Origin: JAHECQ01 sp963775125
GTDB lineage: Bacteria > Actinomycetota > Acidimicrobiia > Acidimicrobiales > SZUA-35
Direction: 5' to 3'
Assembly (NCBI GenBank): GCA_963775125.1
Contig: CAVZHQ010000002.1
Location: 124,001-188,000, forward strand
Length of the DNA stretch: 64,000 bases
Under the pieces are notes generated by a model, which was not told where the DNA came from, did no database searches, and saw nothing but the letters and a program-made list of their open reading frames with translations. Position 1 is the stretch's first letter. Each line of letters begins with the position of its first letter. Below are positions 20,617-29,034 of the stretch, piece by piece. The translations under genes were made by a program, and so were the position numbers.

Positions 20617-22254
20617 CTAGAAGTCCATGCCGCCCATGCCGCCCATGTCGGGCATGCCACCGCCGGCACCCTTGGGTTCCGGCTTGTCGGTGATCAACAC
20701 TTCAGTGGTGAGCAGCAGCGAGACAACCGAAGCGGCGTTCTGCAACGCAGCCCGGGTCACCATTGCGGGATCGATGACGCCCGCGACAACCAGGTCTTCG
20801 AAGACGCCGGTGGCCGCGTTGTAGCCGATGTTGCCGGTTTCTTCTTCGGCCCGGGAAACGATGATGCCAGGCTCTTCGCCCGCATTGATGACGATCTGGC
20901 GGGCCGGAGCGCTGAGCGCCGTCCACACCAGACGACCGCCGGTGGCCTCGTCATGGTCCTTCAGCTTCTTGGTCGCGGCCGCTACGGCACTGCGTGCACG
21001 CAACAACGCCAGACCACCGCCAGGGACCACACCCTCTTCGATGGCTGCACGAGTCGCCGAGACGGCATCCTCGATGCGGAGCTTGAGTTCCTTGAGCTCG
21101 ACCTCGGTAGCGGCTCCGACGTTGACGACGGCAACACCGCCGGCCAGCTTGGCCAGACGTTCCTGCAGCTTCTCACGGTCGTAGTCGGAATCGGTGTTCT
21201 CGATCTCGGTGCGGAGCTGGTTCACGCGGGCATCGACCTCGGCACCGCTGCCGGCGCCATCGACGATGAGCGTGTTGTCCTTGGTGACGACGATCTTGCG
21301 GGCCTGGCCGAGCAGATCGAGGGTGACGCCGTCGAGCTTGAGGCCGACCTCTTCGCTGATGACCTGACCACCGGTGAGGATGGCCATGTCCTGCAGCATC
21401 GCCTTGCGACGATCGCCGAACCCGGGCGCCTTGATGGCGACGGAGGAGAAGGTGCCGCGGATGCGGTTGACCACCAGGGTCGCCAGCGCTTCACCCTCGA
21501 TGTCCTCGGCGATGATGACCAGCGGCTTGCCGGTCTGCATGACCTTTTCCAGCACGGGGAGCATGTCCTGGACGGAGCCGATCTTGCCCTGGTTGAGCAG
21601 GATGTAGGGGTTCTCGAGCACGGTTTCCATGCGCTCGGTATCCGTCACGAAGTAAGGCGAGAGATAGCCCTTGTCGAACTGCATGCCTTCGCTGAAGTCG
21701 AGGTCGAGCCCGAAGGTGTTGGACTCTTCGACGGTGATGACACCGTCCTTGCCGACCTTGTCGAACGCCTGGGCGAGAATCTTGCCGACCTTGCGGTCAC
21801 CGGCCGAAATGGAGGCGACGTTCTCGATCTGCGAGCGGTCATCGACCTCGATCGACTGGGCCTTGATGGCCTCGACCGCGGCTGCGACTGCCGCTTCGAT
21901 GCCCCGCTTGAGGGCCATCGGGTTGGCGCCGGCCGCCACGTTGCGGAGGCCTTCTTTGACCATGGCCTGGGCGAGGACCGTGGCGGTGGTGGTGCCGTCG
22001 CCGGCGACGTCGTTCGTCTTCGTGGCGACCTGCTTGACCAGCTGGGCGCCCATGTTCTCGAACGGATCTTCGACGTCGATTTCCTTGGCGATGGTGACGC
22101 CGTCATTGGTGATGGTGGGGGCTCCCCACTTCTTGTCGAGGACCACGTTGCGGCCCTTGGGGCCGAGCGTGACCCGTACCGCGTTGGCCAGGCGGTCGAC
22201 GCCGGCCTCGAGCTTGCGGCGAGCTTCGTCTTCGAACAGCAGTTGCTTTGACAT
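20617..22254 (-). CDS. groEL: 60-kDa chaperonin GroEL
   Basis: 545 residues, full length. ATP-driven protein-folding chamber working with GroES. Signatures: the nucleotide site VTLGPKGRNVVLDK and AGDGTTTATVLAQAMV, the apical-domain LENPYILL, the chaperonin signature in AAIEEGVVPGGGLALL, and the GGM-rich tail ending GGMGGMDF. The Gly-Met tail resembles the GroEL form that partners GroES, and groES lies 27 bases upstream on the same strand. No frame damage. Confidence 0.98.
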   Translation of the reverse strand: MSKQLLFEDEARRKLEAGVDRLANAVRVTLGPKGRNVVLDKKWGAPTITNDGVTIAKEIDVEDPFENMGAQLVKQVATKTNDVAGDGTTTATVLAQAMVKEGLRNVAAGANPMALKRGIEAAVAAAVEAIKAQSIEVDDRSQIENVASISAGDRKVGKILAQAFDKVGKDGVITVEESNTFGLDLDFSEGMQFDKGYLSPYFVTDTERMETVLENPYILLNQGKIGSVQDMLPVLEKVMQTGKPLVIIAEDIEGEALATLVVNRIRGTFSSVAIKAPGFGDRRKAMLQDMAILTGGQVISEEVGLKLDGVTLDLLGQARKIVVTKDNTLIVDGAGSGAEVDARVNQLRTEIENTDSDYDREKLQERLAKLAGGVAVVNVGAATEVELKELKLRIEDAVSATRAAIEEGVVPGGGLALLRARSAVAAATKKLKDHDEATGGRLVWTALSAPARQIVINAGEEPGIIVSRAEEETGNIGYNAATGVFEDLVVAGVIDPAMVTRAALQNAASVVSLLLTTEVLITDKPEPKGAGGGMPDMGGMGGMDF

Positions 22255-22281
22255 CAGAATCCCTTTCGTTGTTCGGTTCGG

Positions 22282-22602
22282 TCAGTCGATGATGGCGAGG
22301 ATGTCGCGTGAGCTGAGCACGAGAAGGTCTTCGCCGTTGTTGGTGATCTCGGTGCCGCCGTACTTGGAGTACACGACGGTGTCGCCGACCTTGACGCTCA
22401 TCGGCATGAGCTCTCCGGTCTGCTCCGAGCGCTTGCCCGGACCGGCGGCAATGACCTCACCCTGTTGCGGGCGGTCCTTGGCCGAGTCGGGGATCACCAG
22501 CCCCGAAGCCGTCGTGGAGACGGGCTCGTCGGGACGCACGACCACTCGATCCTCGAGAGGAGCCAGCGTCGTTGCTGGCTTGGTTGCGGCTTTCGTTGCC
22601 AT
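22282..22602 (-). CDS. groES: 10-kDa co-chaperonin GroES
   Basis: 106 residues, somewhat longer than usual owing to an Ala/Thr/Lys-rich N-terminal extension before the conserved LAPLEDRVVVRPDEP. The mobile loop is TTASGLVIPDSAKDRPQQGEV and the roof region SVKVGDTVVYSKYGGTEI. GGAGG stands 9 bases before the ATG. I looked for a CIRCE element (HrcA operator) in the 100 bases upstream and found none; instead there are two other inverted repeats shared with the divergent tetR gene. Confidence 0.97.
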   Translation of the reverse strand: MATKAATKPATTLAPLEDRVVVRPDEPVSTTASGLVIPDSAKDRPQQGEVIAAGPGKRSEQTGELMPMSVKVGDTVVYSKYGGTEITNNGEDLLVLSSRDILAIID

Positions 22603-22635
22603 AGGTTGGAAACCTCCGGTTAGCAGTTGAGAAGA

Positions 22636-22654
22636 TACTGAAGCCTATTCAGTA
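22636..22654. promoter_or_regulatory. Inverted repeat upstream of groES/tetR
   Basis: Perfect 7-bp arms TACTGAA (22636-22642) and TTCAGTA (22648-22654) with a 5-base centre, 34 bases upstream of groES. It replaces the expected CIRCE position but is unrelated to it in sequence. It may be a second site for the divergent TetR protein or for a heat-shock regulator. Confidence 0.45.
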
Positions 22655-22675
22655 AATCTGAAAGACGTTCACGCA

Positions 22676-22701
22676 AACAGAAGATGTGTGCATATTCTGT
22701 T
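22676..22701. promoter_or_regulatory. Likely TetR autoregulatory operator
   Basis: Perfect 7-bp arms AACAGAA (22676-22682) and TTCTGTT (22695-22701), 12 bases apart, ending 4 bases before the tetR ATG. The position is typical of TetR-family self-repression. Confidence 0.5.
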
Positions 22702-22705
22702 GTGC

Positions 22706-23263
22706 ATGGCCAGACCACGTATCCGCCACGGCGACGTCGTCGACACCGCGATCGACCTCGTCGACCGAGAGTCCCTCGACAGTCTCTCGTTGGCGGCGGT
22801 CGCCAACGTCCTCGGCGTCCGGTCCTCTGCTCTCTACACCTACGTCGATGGTCTCGACGCGCTCCGCTTCGCCGTCGCGGTCCAGGCCATGATCAACCTC
22901 ACCGAAACCGTGCGCGATGCGGCCCTGGGCCACGCCGGCGACAACGCACTGTCCGCGGTCGCCTACTCGTACCGAGGGTTCGCGTTCGATCATCCCGGCC
23001 AATACGCCAGCACCCTGCTGCCGCCCCATCGACCGAACGACGAACTGGTCCTGGCGACCGCCGACCTCCTCAAGGTCTTCTCGCGCATCATCTCTGCGGG
23101 CTGGGGGTACGAGGGCGATGCCGCGGTCTATGCGGCCCGCACCGCCCGCAGCGCCATCCACGGCTTCGTCGCCCTCGAGGCCGGCCAGGCCTTCACCAGC
23201 CCCGCCGACGGCAACGCCAGCTTCAAACACCTGGTCCACACCGTCATCGTCGGCCTCAGCTGA
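22706..23263 (+). CDS. TetR/AcrR-family regulator
   Basis: 185 residues from the ATG at 22706; the frame is open to 22688 but homology starts with MARPRIRHGDVV. The helix-turn-helix is LSLAAVANVLGVRSSALYTYVDG (residues about 28-50). The C-terminal part, with TARSAIHGFVALEAGQAF, resembles the WHG-type TetR_C domain. It is divergent from groES with two inverted repeats between them and is followed, after a hairpin element, by an acyl-CoA ligase gene it could regulate. Confidence 0.9.
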   Translation: MARPRIRHGDVVDTAIDLVDRESLDSLSLAAVANVLGVRSSALYTYVDGLDALRFAVAVQAMINLTETVRDAALGHAGDNALSAVAYSYRGFAFDHPGQYASTLLPPHRPNDELVLATADLLKVFSRIISAGWGYEGDAAVYAARTARSAIHGFVALEAGQAFTSPADGNASFKHLVHTVIVGLS

Positions 23264-23296
23264 CCCCGGGCACCCCGCGCCCCACGCCCCACCACC

Positions 23297-23347
23297 CGTT
23301 CTGCAGTACAGGGACCGGCGAAATGCCGGCGCGGGTACTGCAGAACG
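23297..23347. repeat. 51-bp palindromic element A (13-25-13)
   Basis: Perfect 13-bp arms CGTTCTGCAGTAC (23297-23309) and GTACTGCAGAACG (23335-23347). The 25-base centre holds its own hairpin CCGGC-gaaat-GCCGG (23315-23329). It is preceded by a C-rich tract. It lies 34 bases after the tetR stop and could also act as a terminator, but a sister element at 39481 lies between divergent genes. Confidence 0.75.
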
Positions 23348-23402
23348 AGGGCCGATCGATTCTGGTTAGCCTTGATGTGACATCTGACCGAGGAGTCCGT
23401 CC

Positions 23403-24908
23403 ATGTACACGATGCGAGATCCGTTGCGTCGCGCCGAGCAGCTGTTCCCCCAACGCGATGCGGTCGTGTGCGGTGGGACGCGTCGCACGTACGCCGAGCT
23501 TGCCGCCCGTGTACGCAAGGTCGCCGGTCTACTCGAAGGCTTGACCGAGCCCGGAGACCGGGTTGCATTGCTCGCCCTCAACTCCGACCACTATCTGGAA
23601 CTGTTCATCGGCGTTCCGTGTGCGGGGCGAGCCATCGTTCCCCACAACACCCGCTGGGCCGAGCCCGAACTGGCCTACGCCACCGCGGACGCGGGGGCCA
23701 AGGTCTTGATCTGTGACCGGGATCCCGGGGCCCTCGCCGAACTGGTCGAACGGGTCATTCGGCTCGACACCGGCGAGTACGACGAGCTCCTCGCCGCCGC
23801 TCCGGAACTCGAACCGGATCTCGCACCCGAGACGCTCGCCGGCCTGTTCTACACCGGCGGCACCACGGGTGCATCGAAGGGCGTGATGCTCACCCACGCC
23901 AACCTGATGGCAAACGCGGTGCACACCCAGCTCGCCCAACCGCTGGTCATCGACGACCGCTACCTCACCATCGCGCCCATGTTCCACGCCGCCGGCGTGT
24001 ACGCCGCGCTGGCGCTGGCGTGGGTAGGTGCCACCAACATCGTGCTTCCCGCTTTCGAACCTGGCGCTGCACTCGACCTCGTCGTCTCCGAGTCCATCAC
24101 ATGCTTCATCGCGGTGCCGGCCATGCTGGCCGCCATGGTCGAATTGCAAGCCGATACTCCTCGGGACGTCTCGACCCTCCGGTTCATCTCCCACGGGGCG
24201 TCCCCCATTGCGCTCGAGGTACTCCGACGGGCCTACGGGCTCTTCGGCTGCGAACTCATCCATTTGTACGGCTCGACCGAATTGTCACCGCTGGCCACCA
24301 TCTTCCGGCACGAGGAGCAGCACCTCGATGCCGAGCGGGCGAAGAGCTGCGGCGTCGTTCCCCCCGGTGTACAGCTCCGCATCCTCGACGCCGGCTTGAA
24401 CCCGCTGCCCGCGGGTGAAGTGGGTGAGGTGACCGTCAAGGGCCCGAACGTCATGGCGGGCTACTGGAACAAGGAGAAGCAGACCACGGCGGTGCTCGAC
24501 GCCGACGGCTGGTACCAGACCGGCGATCTCGGCTACATCGACCCCGACGGCTACCTGTTCCTCGTCGACCGGTCGAAGGACATGATCGTCTCGGGAGGCG
24601 AGAACGTCTATTGCACCGAGGTCGAGGACGCCATCTACACCCACCCCGCCGTACTCGAAGCAACGGTCTTCGGCATCCCCGACGACCGCTGGGGTGAGGC
24701 GGTGCACGCGGTGGTCGTGCCGAGGGCCGGGGTCGAGATCGACGAGGCCACCCTGATCGCGCATTGCCGCACCCGTATCGCCGGCTACAAGGTCCCGAAG
24801 TCCATCAGCTTCCAGGAGGAACCGCTCCCCAAGTCCGGCCCCGGCAAGGTCTTGAAGCGGAATCTCCGAGCCCCGTTCTGGGAGGGCCGCGAGCGCCTCA
24901 TCAACTGA
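23403..24908 (+). CDS. Acyl-CoA synthetase (AMP-binding, FadD-like)
   Basis: 501 residues, a full ANL-superfamily enzyme that activates a carboxylic acid to its CoA thioester via an acyl-adenylate. Motifs: A3 FYTGGTTGASKGVML (about 148-162), A5 LYGSTELSP (about 288), A7 YQTGDLGY, A8 DRSKDMIVSGGENVY (about 389), and the catalytic C-terminal lysine in PKSGPGKVLKR (about 481-484). Compact size and sequence resemble actinobacterial FadD3/FadD13-like ligases; chain length or ring substrate cannot be told. The ATG at 23403 has GAGGAG about 7 bases upstream. Confidence 0.93.
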   Translation: MYTMRDPLRRAEQLFPQRDAVVCGGTRRTYAELAARVRKVAGLLEGLTEPGDRVALLALNSDHYLELFIGVPCAGRAIVPHNTRWAEPELAYATADAGAKVLICDRDPGALAELVERVIRLDTGEYDELLAAAPELEPDLAPETLAGLFYTGGTTGASKGVMLTHANLMANAVHTQLAQPLVIDDRYLTIAPMFHAAGVYAALALAWVGATNIVLPAFEPGAALDLVVSESITCFIAVPAMLAAMVELQADTPRDVSTLRFISHGASPIALEVLRRAYGLFGCELIHLYGSTELSPLATIFRHEEQHLDAERAKSCGVVPPGVQLRILDAGLNPLPAGEVGEVTVKGPNVMAGYWNKEKQTTAVLDADGWYQTGDLGYIDPDGYLFLVDRSKDMIVSGGENVYCTEVEDAIYTHPAVLEATVFGIPDDRWGEAVHAVVVPRAGVEIDEATLIAHCRTRIAGYKVPKSISFQEEPLPKSGPGKVLKRNLRAPFWEGRERLIN

Positions 24909-24925
24909 GGCGCTCGCTCTCCCGT

Positions 24926-26620
24926 TCAGCGACCCGTTTGGCGCCGGCTCAGCGGCCGCCGCGGATGAGACGTCCGGGCATCGGCCCCGGTGTGCTCGCC
25001 GTTCTCGTAGGTGACCTCACCGGCACAGATGGTGGCGACATACCCGTCGGCCCGCTGGATCAGCCGTTGGCCGCCTGCGGGGAGATCGTTGACCATTTCC
25101 GGGGCGTGGAGACGCAGTGCGTCGTAGTCGATGATGTTGAGGTCGGCACGCATCCCGGGGGCGATGACTCCCCGGTCGAACAGGCCGTACAGACGGGCGG
25201 TGTCCTGGGTCATCTTGTGCACGGTGCGCTCGAGGTTCAGCTTGGGTCCACGCTCGCGGTCGCGGGTCATGTAGGCCAGCATGTACGTGGGTACGCCGGC
25301 GTCACACAGCACGGTGCAGTGCGCTCCTCCGTCGGACAACCCGAAGACCGAGACCTCGTTCTCGATCATGTTGCGCTGGTTCTCGAGGTGGCCGGGATAG
25401 TTGCCGAACAGGTGCAGGATCGGGATGCCGTCGGCAAGGGTGTCCATGAGCACCTCGCGCACATCGAGCCCGCGGGTCTCGGCCAGCCCGGCGACCGAGT
25501 CGGGTCGGTCGGGCTCGTAGGTGAGGCTGGGGTCGAGCACGTACATGCGGTCCCAGGTCGAGGTGATGCGGTTGACCTCGGGGAAGCGGTGGCCGCGGGC
25601 CTCGTCGGCCAGGATCGCCGCCCGGAACTCGGGGTCACGCAGCTTCGTCCGCTGCTCGTCGATCGGAAGCGAGGCGATGGTGCGATAGTGCGGGAACTGT
25701 CGCATGGGGTTGAGGCTGCCCTCGAGCGTCATGAGTACCGAAGGCGGACGGGCGCCGACCTGGGGCCGGACCTCGACACCGTCGGCGGCCATACGCTCGG
25801 CCAACCCCCAGATGCCGTCGCCGAAGTCGGCGGTCGCAAGGACCGTGACGGGTCGAGCGGCCCGGCGGGCGACGGCCTCGATCCAGCCCAACTCGTCTTC
25901 GTCGTCGAGATGGTCGGAGATGATCTCCATCGTCCCGTGGCCGGCGTCGGCGACGGCGTCGGCGAAGCCCATCATCTCGGCCACGCCGGCGTAGGTGCCC
26001 GGGACGACCTGACCATGCTTGTCACGGTGGCCATAGAAGCGAGAGGTCGAGAACCCGAGTGCTCCGTCGGACAACGCCTGCCGGGTGATCTCCGACATCG
26101 CCAGAATGTCTTCGGCCGTAGCGTCCTCGTGGCAGCGCTCGCCCATCACGTAGTGCCGCAACGCGACGTGGGGAACCTGGGTGCCGATGTCGACGGTGTA
26201 GGGCGTGTCGATGACGTCGAGGTACTCGGCGAAGGACTCCCAGCCCCACGGAATGCCTTCGTGGAGGGCGGTCCCCGGGATGTCCTCGACGCTCTCCATC
26301 AGCTCGATCAGCTCGTCCTGTGCACCGGGGCGAACCGGGGCAAAACCGACGCCACAATTGCCCATCACCACGGTGGTGACGCCGTGCCAGCTGCTCGGGG
26401 TCAGCTGCTTGTCCCAGCACACCTGACCGTCGAAGTGGGTGTGGATGTCGACGAACCCGGGAGTGACGAGGTGGCCTTCGGCGTCGATGACACGGCGGGC
26501 CTGGCCGGACGAGGCGCCGACGGCGGTGATGACCCCGTCGTTGACCGTGATGTCACCGCGGTAGGCAGGAGCCCCGGTTCCATCGACGATTCGGGCGTTG
26601 GTGATGATGAGATCTTCCAT
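24926..26620 (-). CDS. N-acyl-D-amino-acid deacylase-type amidohydrolase
   Basis: 564 residues, amidohydrolase superfamily (D-aminoacylase/dihydroorotase-like group). Metal-site HTHFDGQ at residues 60-66 after TPGFVDI, followed by the family marker TPSSWHGVTTVVMGNCGVGFAPV. LGFSTSRFYGH and the late SDGGAHCTVLCDAG, with the catalytic Asp region, are present. Real D-aminoacylase activity is not certain: this subgroup is large and mostly untested. ATG at 26620 is the homologous start. A clear paralogue lies at 44281-45991. It is convergent with the acyl-CoA ligase (17-base gap). Confidence 0.9.
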   Translation of the reverse strand: MEDLIITNARIVDGTGAPAYRGDITVNDGVITAVGASSGQARRVIDAEGHLVTPGFVDIHTHFDGQVCWDKQLTPSSWHGVTTVVMGNCGVGFAPVRPGAQDELIELMESVEDIPGTALHEGIPWGWESFAEYLDVIDTPYTVDIGTQVPHVALRHYVMGERCHEDATAEDILAMSEITRQALSDGALGFSTSRFYGHRDKHGQVVPGTYAGVAEMMGFADAVADAGHGTMEIISDHLDDEDELGWIEAVARRAARPVTVLATADFGDGIWGLAERMAADGVEVRPQVGARPPSVLMTLEGSLNPMRQFPHYRTIASLPIDEQRTKLRDPEFRAAILADEARGHRFPEVNRITSTWDRMYVLDPSLTYEPDRPDSVAGLAETRGLDVREVLMDTLADGIPILHLFGNYPGHLENQRNMIENEVSVFGLSDGGAHCTVLCDAGVPTYMLAYMTRDRERGPKLNLERTVHKMTQDTARLYGLFDRGVIAPGMRADLNIIDYDALRLHAPEMVNDLPAGGQRLIQRADGYVATICAGEVTYENGEHTGADARTSHPRRPLSRRQTGR

Positions 26621-26660
26621 GGCACGGGTCCTCTTCCCTTGTGTGCAGACCGATGACACA

Positions 26661-27191
26661 TTACGCGAAACGACGGCGCCACTCCCCATTGGCGAGCTGT
26701 GCCCCGCCACGATCGACCACGAGACAGCCGACACGTTCGAAGCGATCGACGAACGCGAGGGCGTCCTGCGGAGACCGCACGCCGGCGGCGGTGGCGATCA
26801 CGTCCGCGGCTTCGGCGTCGGGCGCGAACACGGTTACGCTGGCGACCTGGTCAGCGGGCCGAGCTGTTCGTGGGTCGATGACGTGTCCGTGCCACACCCC
26901 ATTCACCCGAAAGCCCCGGCGGGCCACCCCACTGGTGGCCAGACCGGCGTTGGCCAGCGAGACGACGAGCAGGGGTGGTTCGTTGTCGTAGGGTCGCAAG
27001 GGGTTCTCGATCCCGACCCGGAGCGGACGCTCACCGCCGTGACGCAGATCGCCCCCAGCGTTCACCAGCAAGGTGCTGCACAGACCGGTTTCGAGGCCGA
27101 CCAGGAGCGCACGATCGACGATGAATCCCTTGGCGATCGCGTTGACGTTGAGCTCATCGCACGGGCCGGTCCTCACCGGAATGCCATCCAC
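26661..27191 (-). pseudogene. apbE: ApbE-type FAD:protein FMN transferase, N-terminus missing
   Basis: Only about 176 residues of a normally 270-330-residue protein. ApbE covalently attaches FMN to Thr/Ser of partner flavoproteins. Present are LNVNAIAKGFIVDRAL, the NAGGDLR loop, GIENPL, the ATSG motif, HVIDPRTARP and the late FAPDAEAADVIATAA. Missing is the N-terminal third, including FAD-site residues. Open frame runs to about 27222, but ApbE similarity stops at about 27191, exactly where a plus-strand kinase fragment begins. The gene is therefore cut at a junction and not merely frameshifted. Confidence 0.85.
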
Positions 27192-27404
27192 GATGTCGAC
27201 GAAGCCGCTCGGGCAACCGAGCGGTTCTGGCGGGCGGACGCGTCACGCTCCCGAGCCGCCGGTGGCAGCGGGTTGGGCCTGGCCATCGTCGATTCGATCA
27301 TGGCGGCCCACGGCGGCTCGACCACGGTCGACAGCGTCGCCGGCGAGGGCACAACGGTGCGGCTCACCTTTCAGACCGCACCGGCTCAGATCACAGGACC
27401 GTGA
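27189..27404 (+). pseudogene. Sensor histidine kinase, C-terminal fragment only
   Basis: About 70 residues matching the end of a HATPase_c domain: ATERFWRADASRSR (F box), GGSGLGLAIVDSIMAAHGG (G2 box) and GEGTTVRLTF, then TGA at 27402-27404. No receiver of the upstream domains (HAMP, HisKA, N/G1 boxes) is present on the left, where apbE is read on the other strand. It is a fragment joined head to head to a truncated apbE at about 27190. Confidence 0.85.
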
Positions 27405-28091
27405 TGCCGCACACAAGCCACTCGTCGTTCGTCTGGCGCATCTTGACCCCCACAGGGAGTTCTCCCGAACTCGAGAACGTGACGTCACCGGTCACCTCGG
27501 CGGTTGTTTCTCCACTCGCCGAGGTCACGAACGACGCGATGAACGAGTAGCTCTCGATCGACTCGCCGCCGAAGAAGCTTTTGAGATCGGCCTCGGCGGT
27601 CTCGCCGAAGCAGGACGGAGTCGTGTCGACCAGGGTCATGGCTCGGGTCCAATCGTCGTCCTTCACGGCGGCCATGAACTCGTTGGTTGCGTCGACCGGT
27701 GCCGAGACCGCCTGGAACAACCAGTACGAACATCCGCCGACCAGCAGCACGAGCAGAACGAGCATTCCGACCAGCCACTTCCAGACCGAGCGCTTCTTCT
27801 TCACTGGCTGCATGCCGGGAAGGTCGAAGCCGTAGCCCGCCGGCTGGTCGTATCCCGGTGGTTGGTTGTGACCCGGTGGGTAGGACGGCTGACCGGGCGG
27901 CGGCTGCTGGCCGCCGTACGGGGGCTGGCCGTACGGGGGCTGGTTGTACGGGGGCTGGCTGTAGGGGGCTGGCTGTAGGGGGGCATCGGGCCACCGGGAG
28001 GGGCCGGGGGCTGCTGCTGGCCAGGGTAGGTGGGCTGCTGCGGCGGCTGGAATGGTGGGCGGAACGGGTCGCTGCCAGGTTGATCAGTCAC
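27391..28091 (-). CDS. Proline-rich-tail single-pass membrane protein, one frame break
   Basis: A GTG at 28091 begins VTDQPGSDPFRPPFQ, followed by a Pro/Gln/Tyr/Gly-rich cytoplasmic tail (QPPYGQPPYGG type), a basic KKKRSVWKW and one membrane helix (GMLVLLVLLVGGCSYWL), then a small extracytoplasmic domain with two cysteines ending at 27391. It resembles actinobacterial DUF4878-like membrane proteins. The frame breaks inside a 15-bp repeat that encodes the QPPY units: the unit at 27961-27974 has 14 bases, where neighbours at 27931-27960 have 15, which pinpoints the missing base. Function unknown. Confidence 0.75.
27915..27990. repeat. Imperfect 15-bp tandem repeat (QPPY units)
   Basis: Four to five G-rich units of the form gtacgggggctgg plus two variable bases. 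One unit (27961-27974) has lost a base after gta, which shifts the frame of the protein. The run of G residues makes it prone to sequencing or replication slippage. Confidence 0.8.
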
Positions 28092-28113
28092 GTCGTCTGT
28101 CTTGTCCTGTTCG

Positions 28114-28872
28114 CTATGCGGGCCCGGCGACCGACAGCCCGACAACGCCGTGCTTGGCGATGAGTTCGGCGACGTAGCCATCGGCTTTGGCCGTCTCGAC
28201 AAAGGTCGTGAGGTAGTCGAAGCCGGCGTCGTCGCGCCCTCTGGGCGTTCCCATCGCCTGCTGGACGGCGGTGAACCGTCCGTCGAGCACGCGAGAACCG
28301 GGAAGCTGCTCGGCGTCGGTGAGCAACCGGGGACGCAGGCCGGCGAGCGCATCGCATTGCTGCTCGACGAAGACGTCGAAGGAGCCATCGAGGCCCGAGC
28401 CGTGCACGAGTTCGGCGTGCTGCAGATTGTTCTCGAGCCAGAGGTCGTACGCCGCCCGCGCGGCGCTCGCGATACGCCGGCCGGGCTGATCGACCTGGTC
28501 GACCGTCATGATGTCGGACCCGGCGGGCACGAGGTAGGTCGATTCGATCTCGCAGTAGGCCGCGGTGAACGCAATCTCTTTCGCTCGCTGTGGTTCGGCA
28601 CCGATGTTGGCGATGTCCCACTTGCCCGAACCGCCGTCGTCGGCGATCTCGCCGGGAGTCTTGTAGCGGAGCAGCTCGATACCGACGCCGAGGCGAGCGG
28701 CCAACGTCTTGGCCATGTCGGGCGAGACGCCCTCGGGGTTCCCGTCTGCGCCCTTGCCGGTCACCAACAGGAAGTTGCTGAGGTTGATCGCCGCCCGCAA
28801 GACACCGGTCGGGGCCAATGCCGCCACTGCGGCCGCTGAAGGTTCGGGAAACGCCGATACGGAGAAGGACAT
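28114..28872 (-). CDS. Solute-binding family 3-like protein without signal peptide
   Basis: 252 residues from the ATG at 28872. The fold is that of ABC-transporter amino-acid binding proteins: TGVLRAAINLSNFLL, NPEGVSPDMAKTLAARLGV, WDIANIGAEPQRAKEIAFTAAYCEIESTYLVP and the hinge-like ADGYVAELIAKHGV ending. The N-terminus (MSFSVSAFPEPSAA) has no positively charged n-region, hydrophobic core or lipobox, so it may stay in the cytoplasm, and no permease or ATPase gene is adjacent. It could be a solitary sensor or enzyme-like derivative. It is followed 22 bases later by the Pro-rich membrane protein. Confidence 0.8.
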   Translation of the reverse strand: MSFSVSAFPEPSAAAVAALAPTGVLRAAINLSNFLLVTGKGADGNPEGVSPDMAKTLAARLGVGIELLRYKTPGEIADDGGSGKWDIANIGAEPQRAKEIAFTAAYCEIESTYLVPAGSDIMTVDQVDQPGRRIASAARAAYDLWLENNLQHAELVHGSGLDGSFDVFVEQQCDALAGLRPRLLTDAEQLPGSRVLDGRFTAVQQAMGTPRGRDDAGFDYLTTFVETAKADGYVAELIAKHGVVGLSVAGPA

Positions 28873-28936
28873 CGTCGGAGTCTTGCATCCAAGCGTCCCG
28901 TTCCCAAGTCCCTTCCCGTCCACGCCTCACCCCTGC

Positions 28937-29017
28937 CCAACCTCCGGCTCCAGCCGTCGGTTTCCGACGCCTCCAGCCGGAGGTTCGTGGCGAGCGACGC
29001 TTGGAGCCGGAGGTTGG
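28937..29017. repeat. 81-bp palindromic element with 16-bp arms
   Basis: Perfect 16-bp arms at 28937-28952 and 29002-29017 (CCAACCTCCGGCTCCA and its complement). Inside are an inner hairpin CGTCGG-ttt-CCGACG (28955-28969) and a further partial copy of the arm (CTCCAGCCGGAGGTT, 28971-28985). It lies between the divergent solute-binding and GlxA-type genes, ending 17 bases before the latter's ATG, and is preceded by a C-rich tract. Confidence 0.75.
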
Positions 29018-29034
29018 CTGAAATCGAGGGCACC

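Noticed and set aside
20329..22251. Long open frame on the plus strand opposite groEL
   Set aside because: It mirrors groEL codon structure in high-GC DNA and has no recognisable protein pattern; groEL itself is certain. Similar long frames opposite 14493-16772, 24926-26620 and 31989-33452 were dropped for the same reason.
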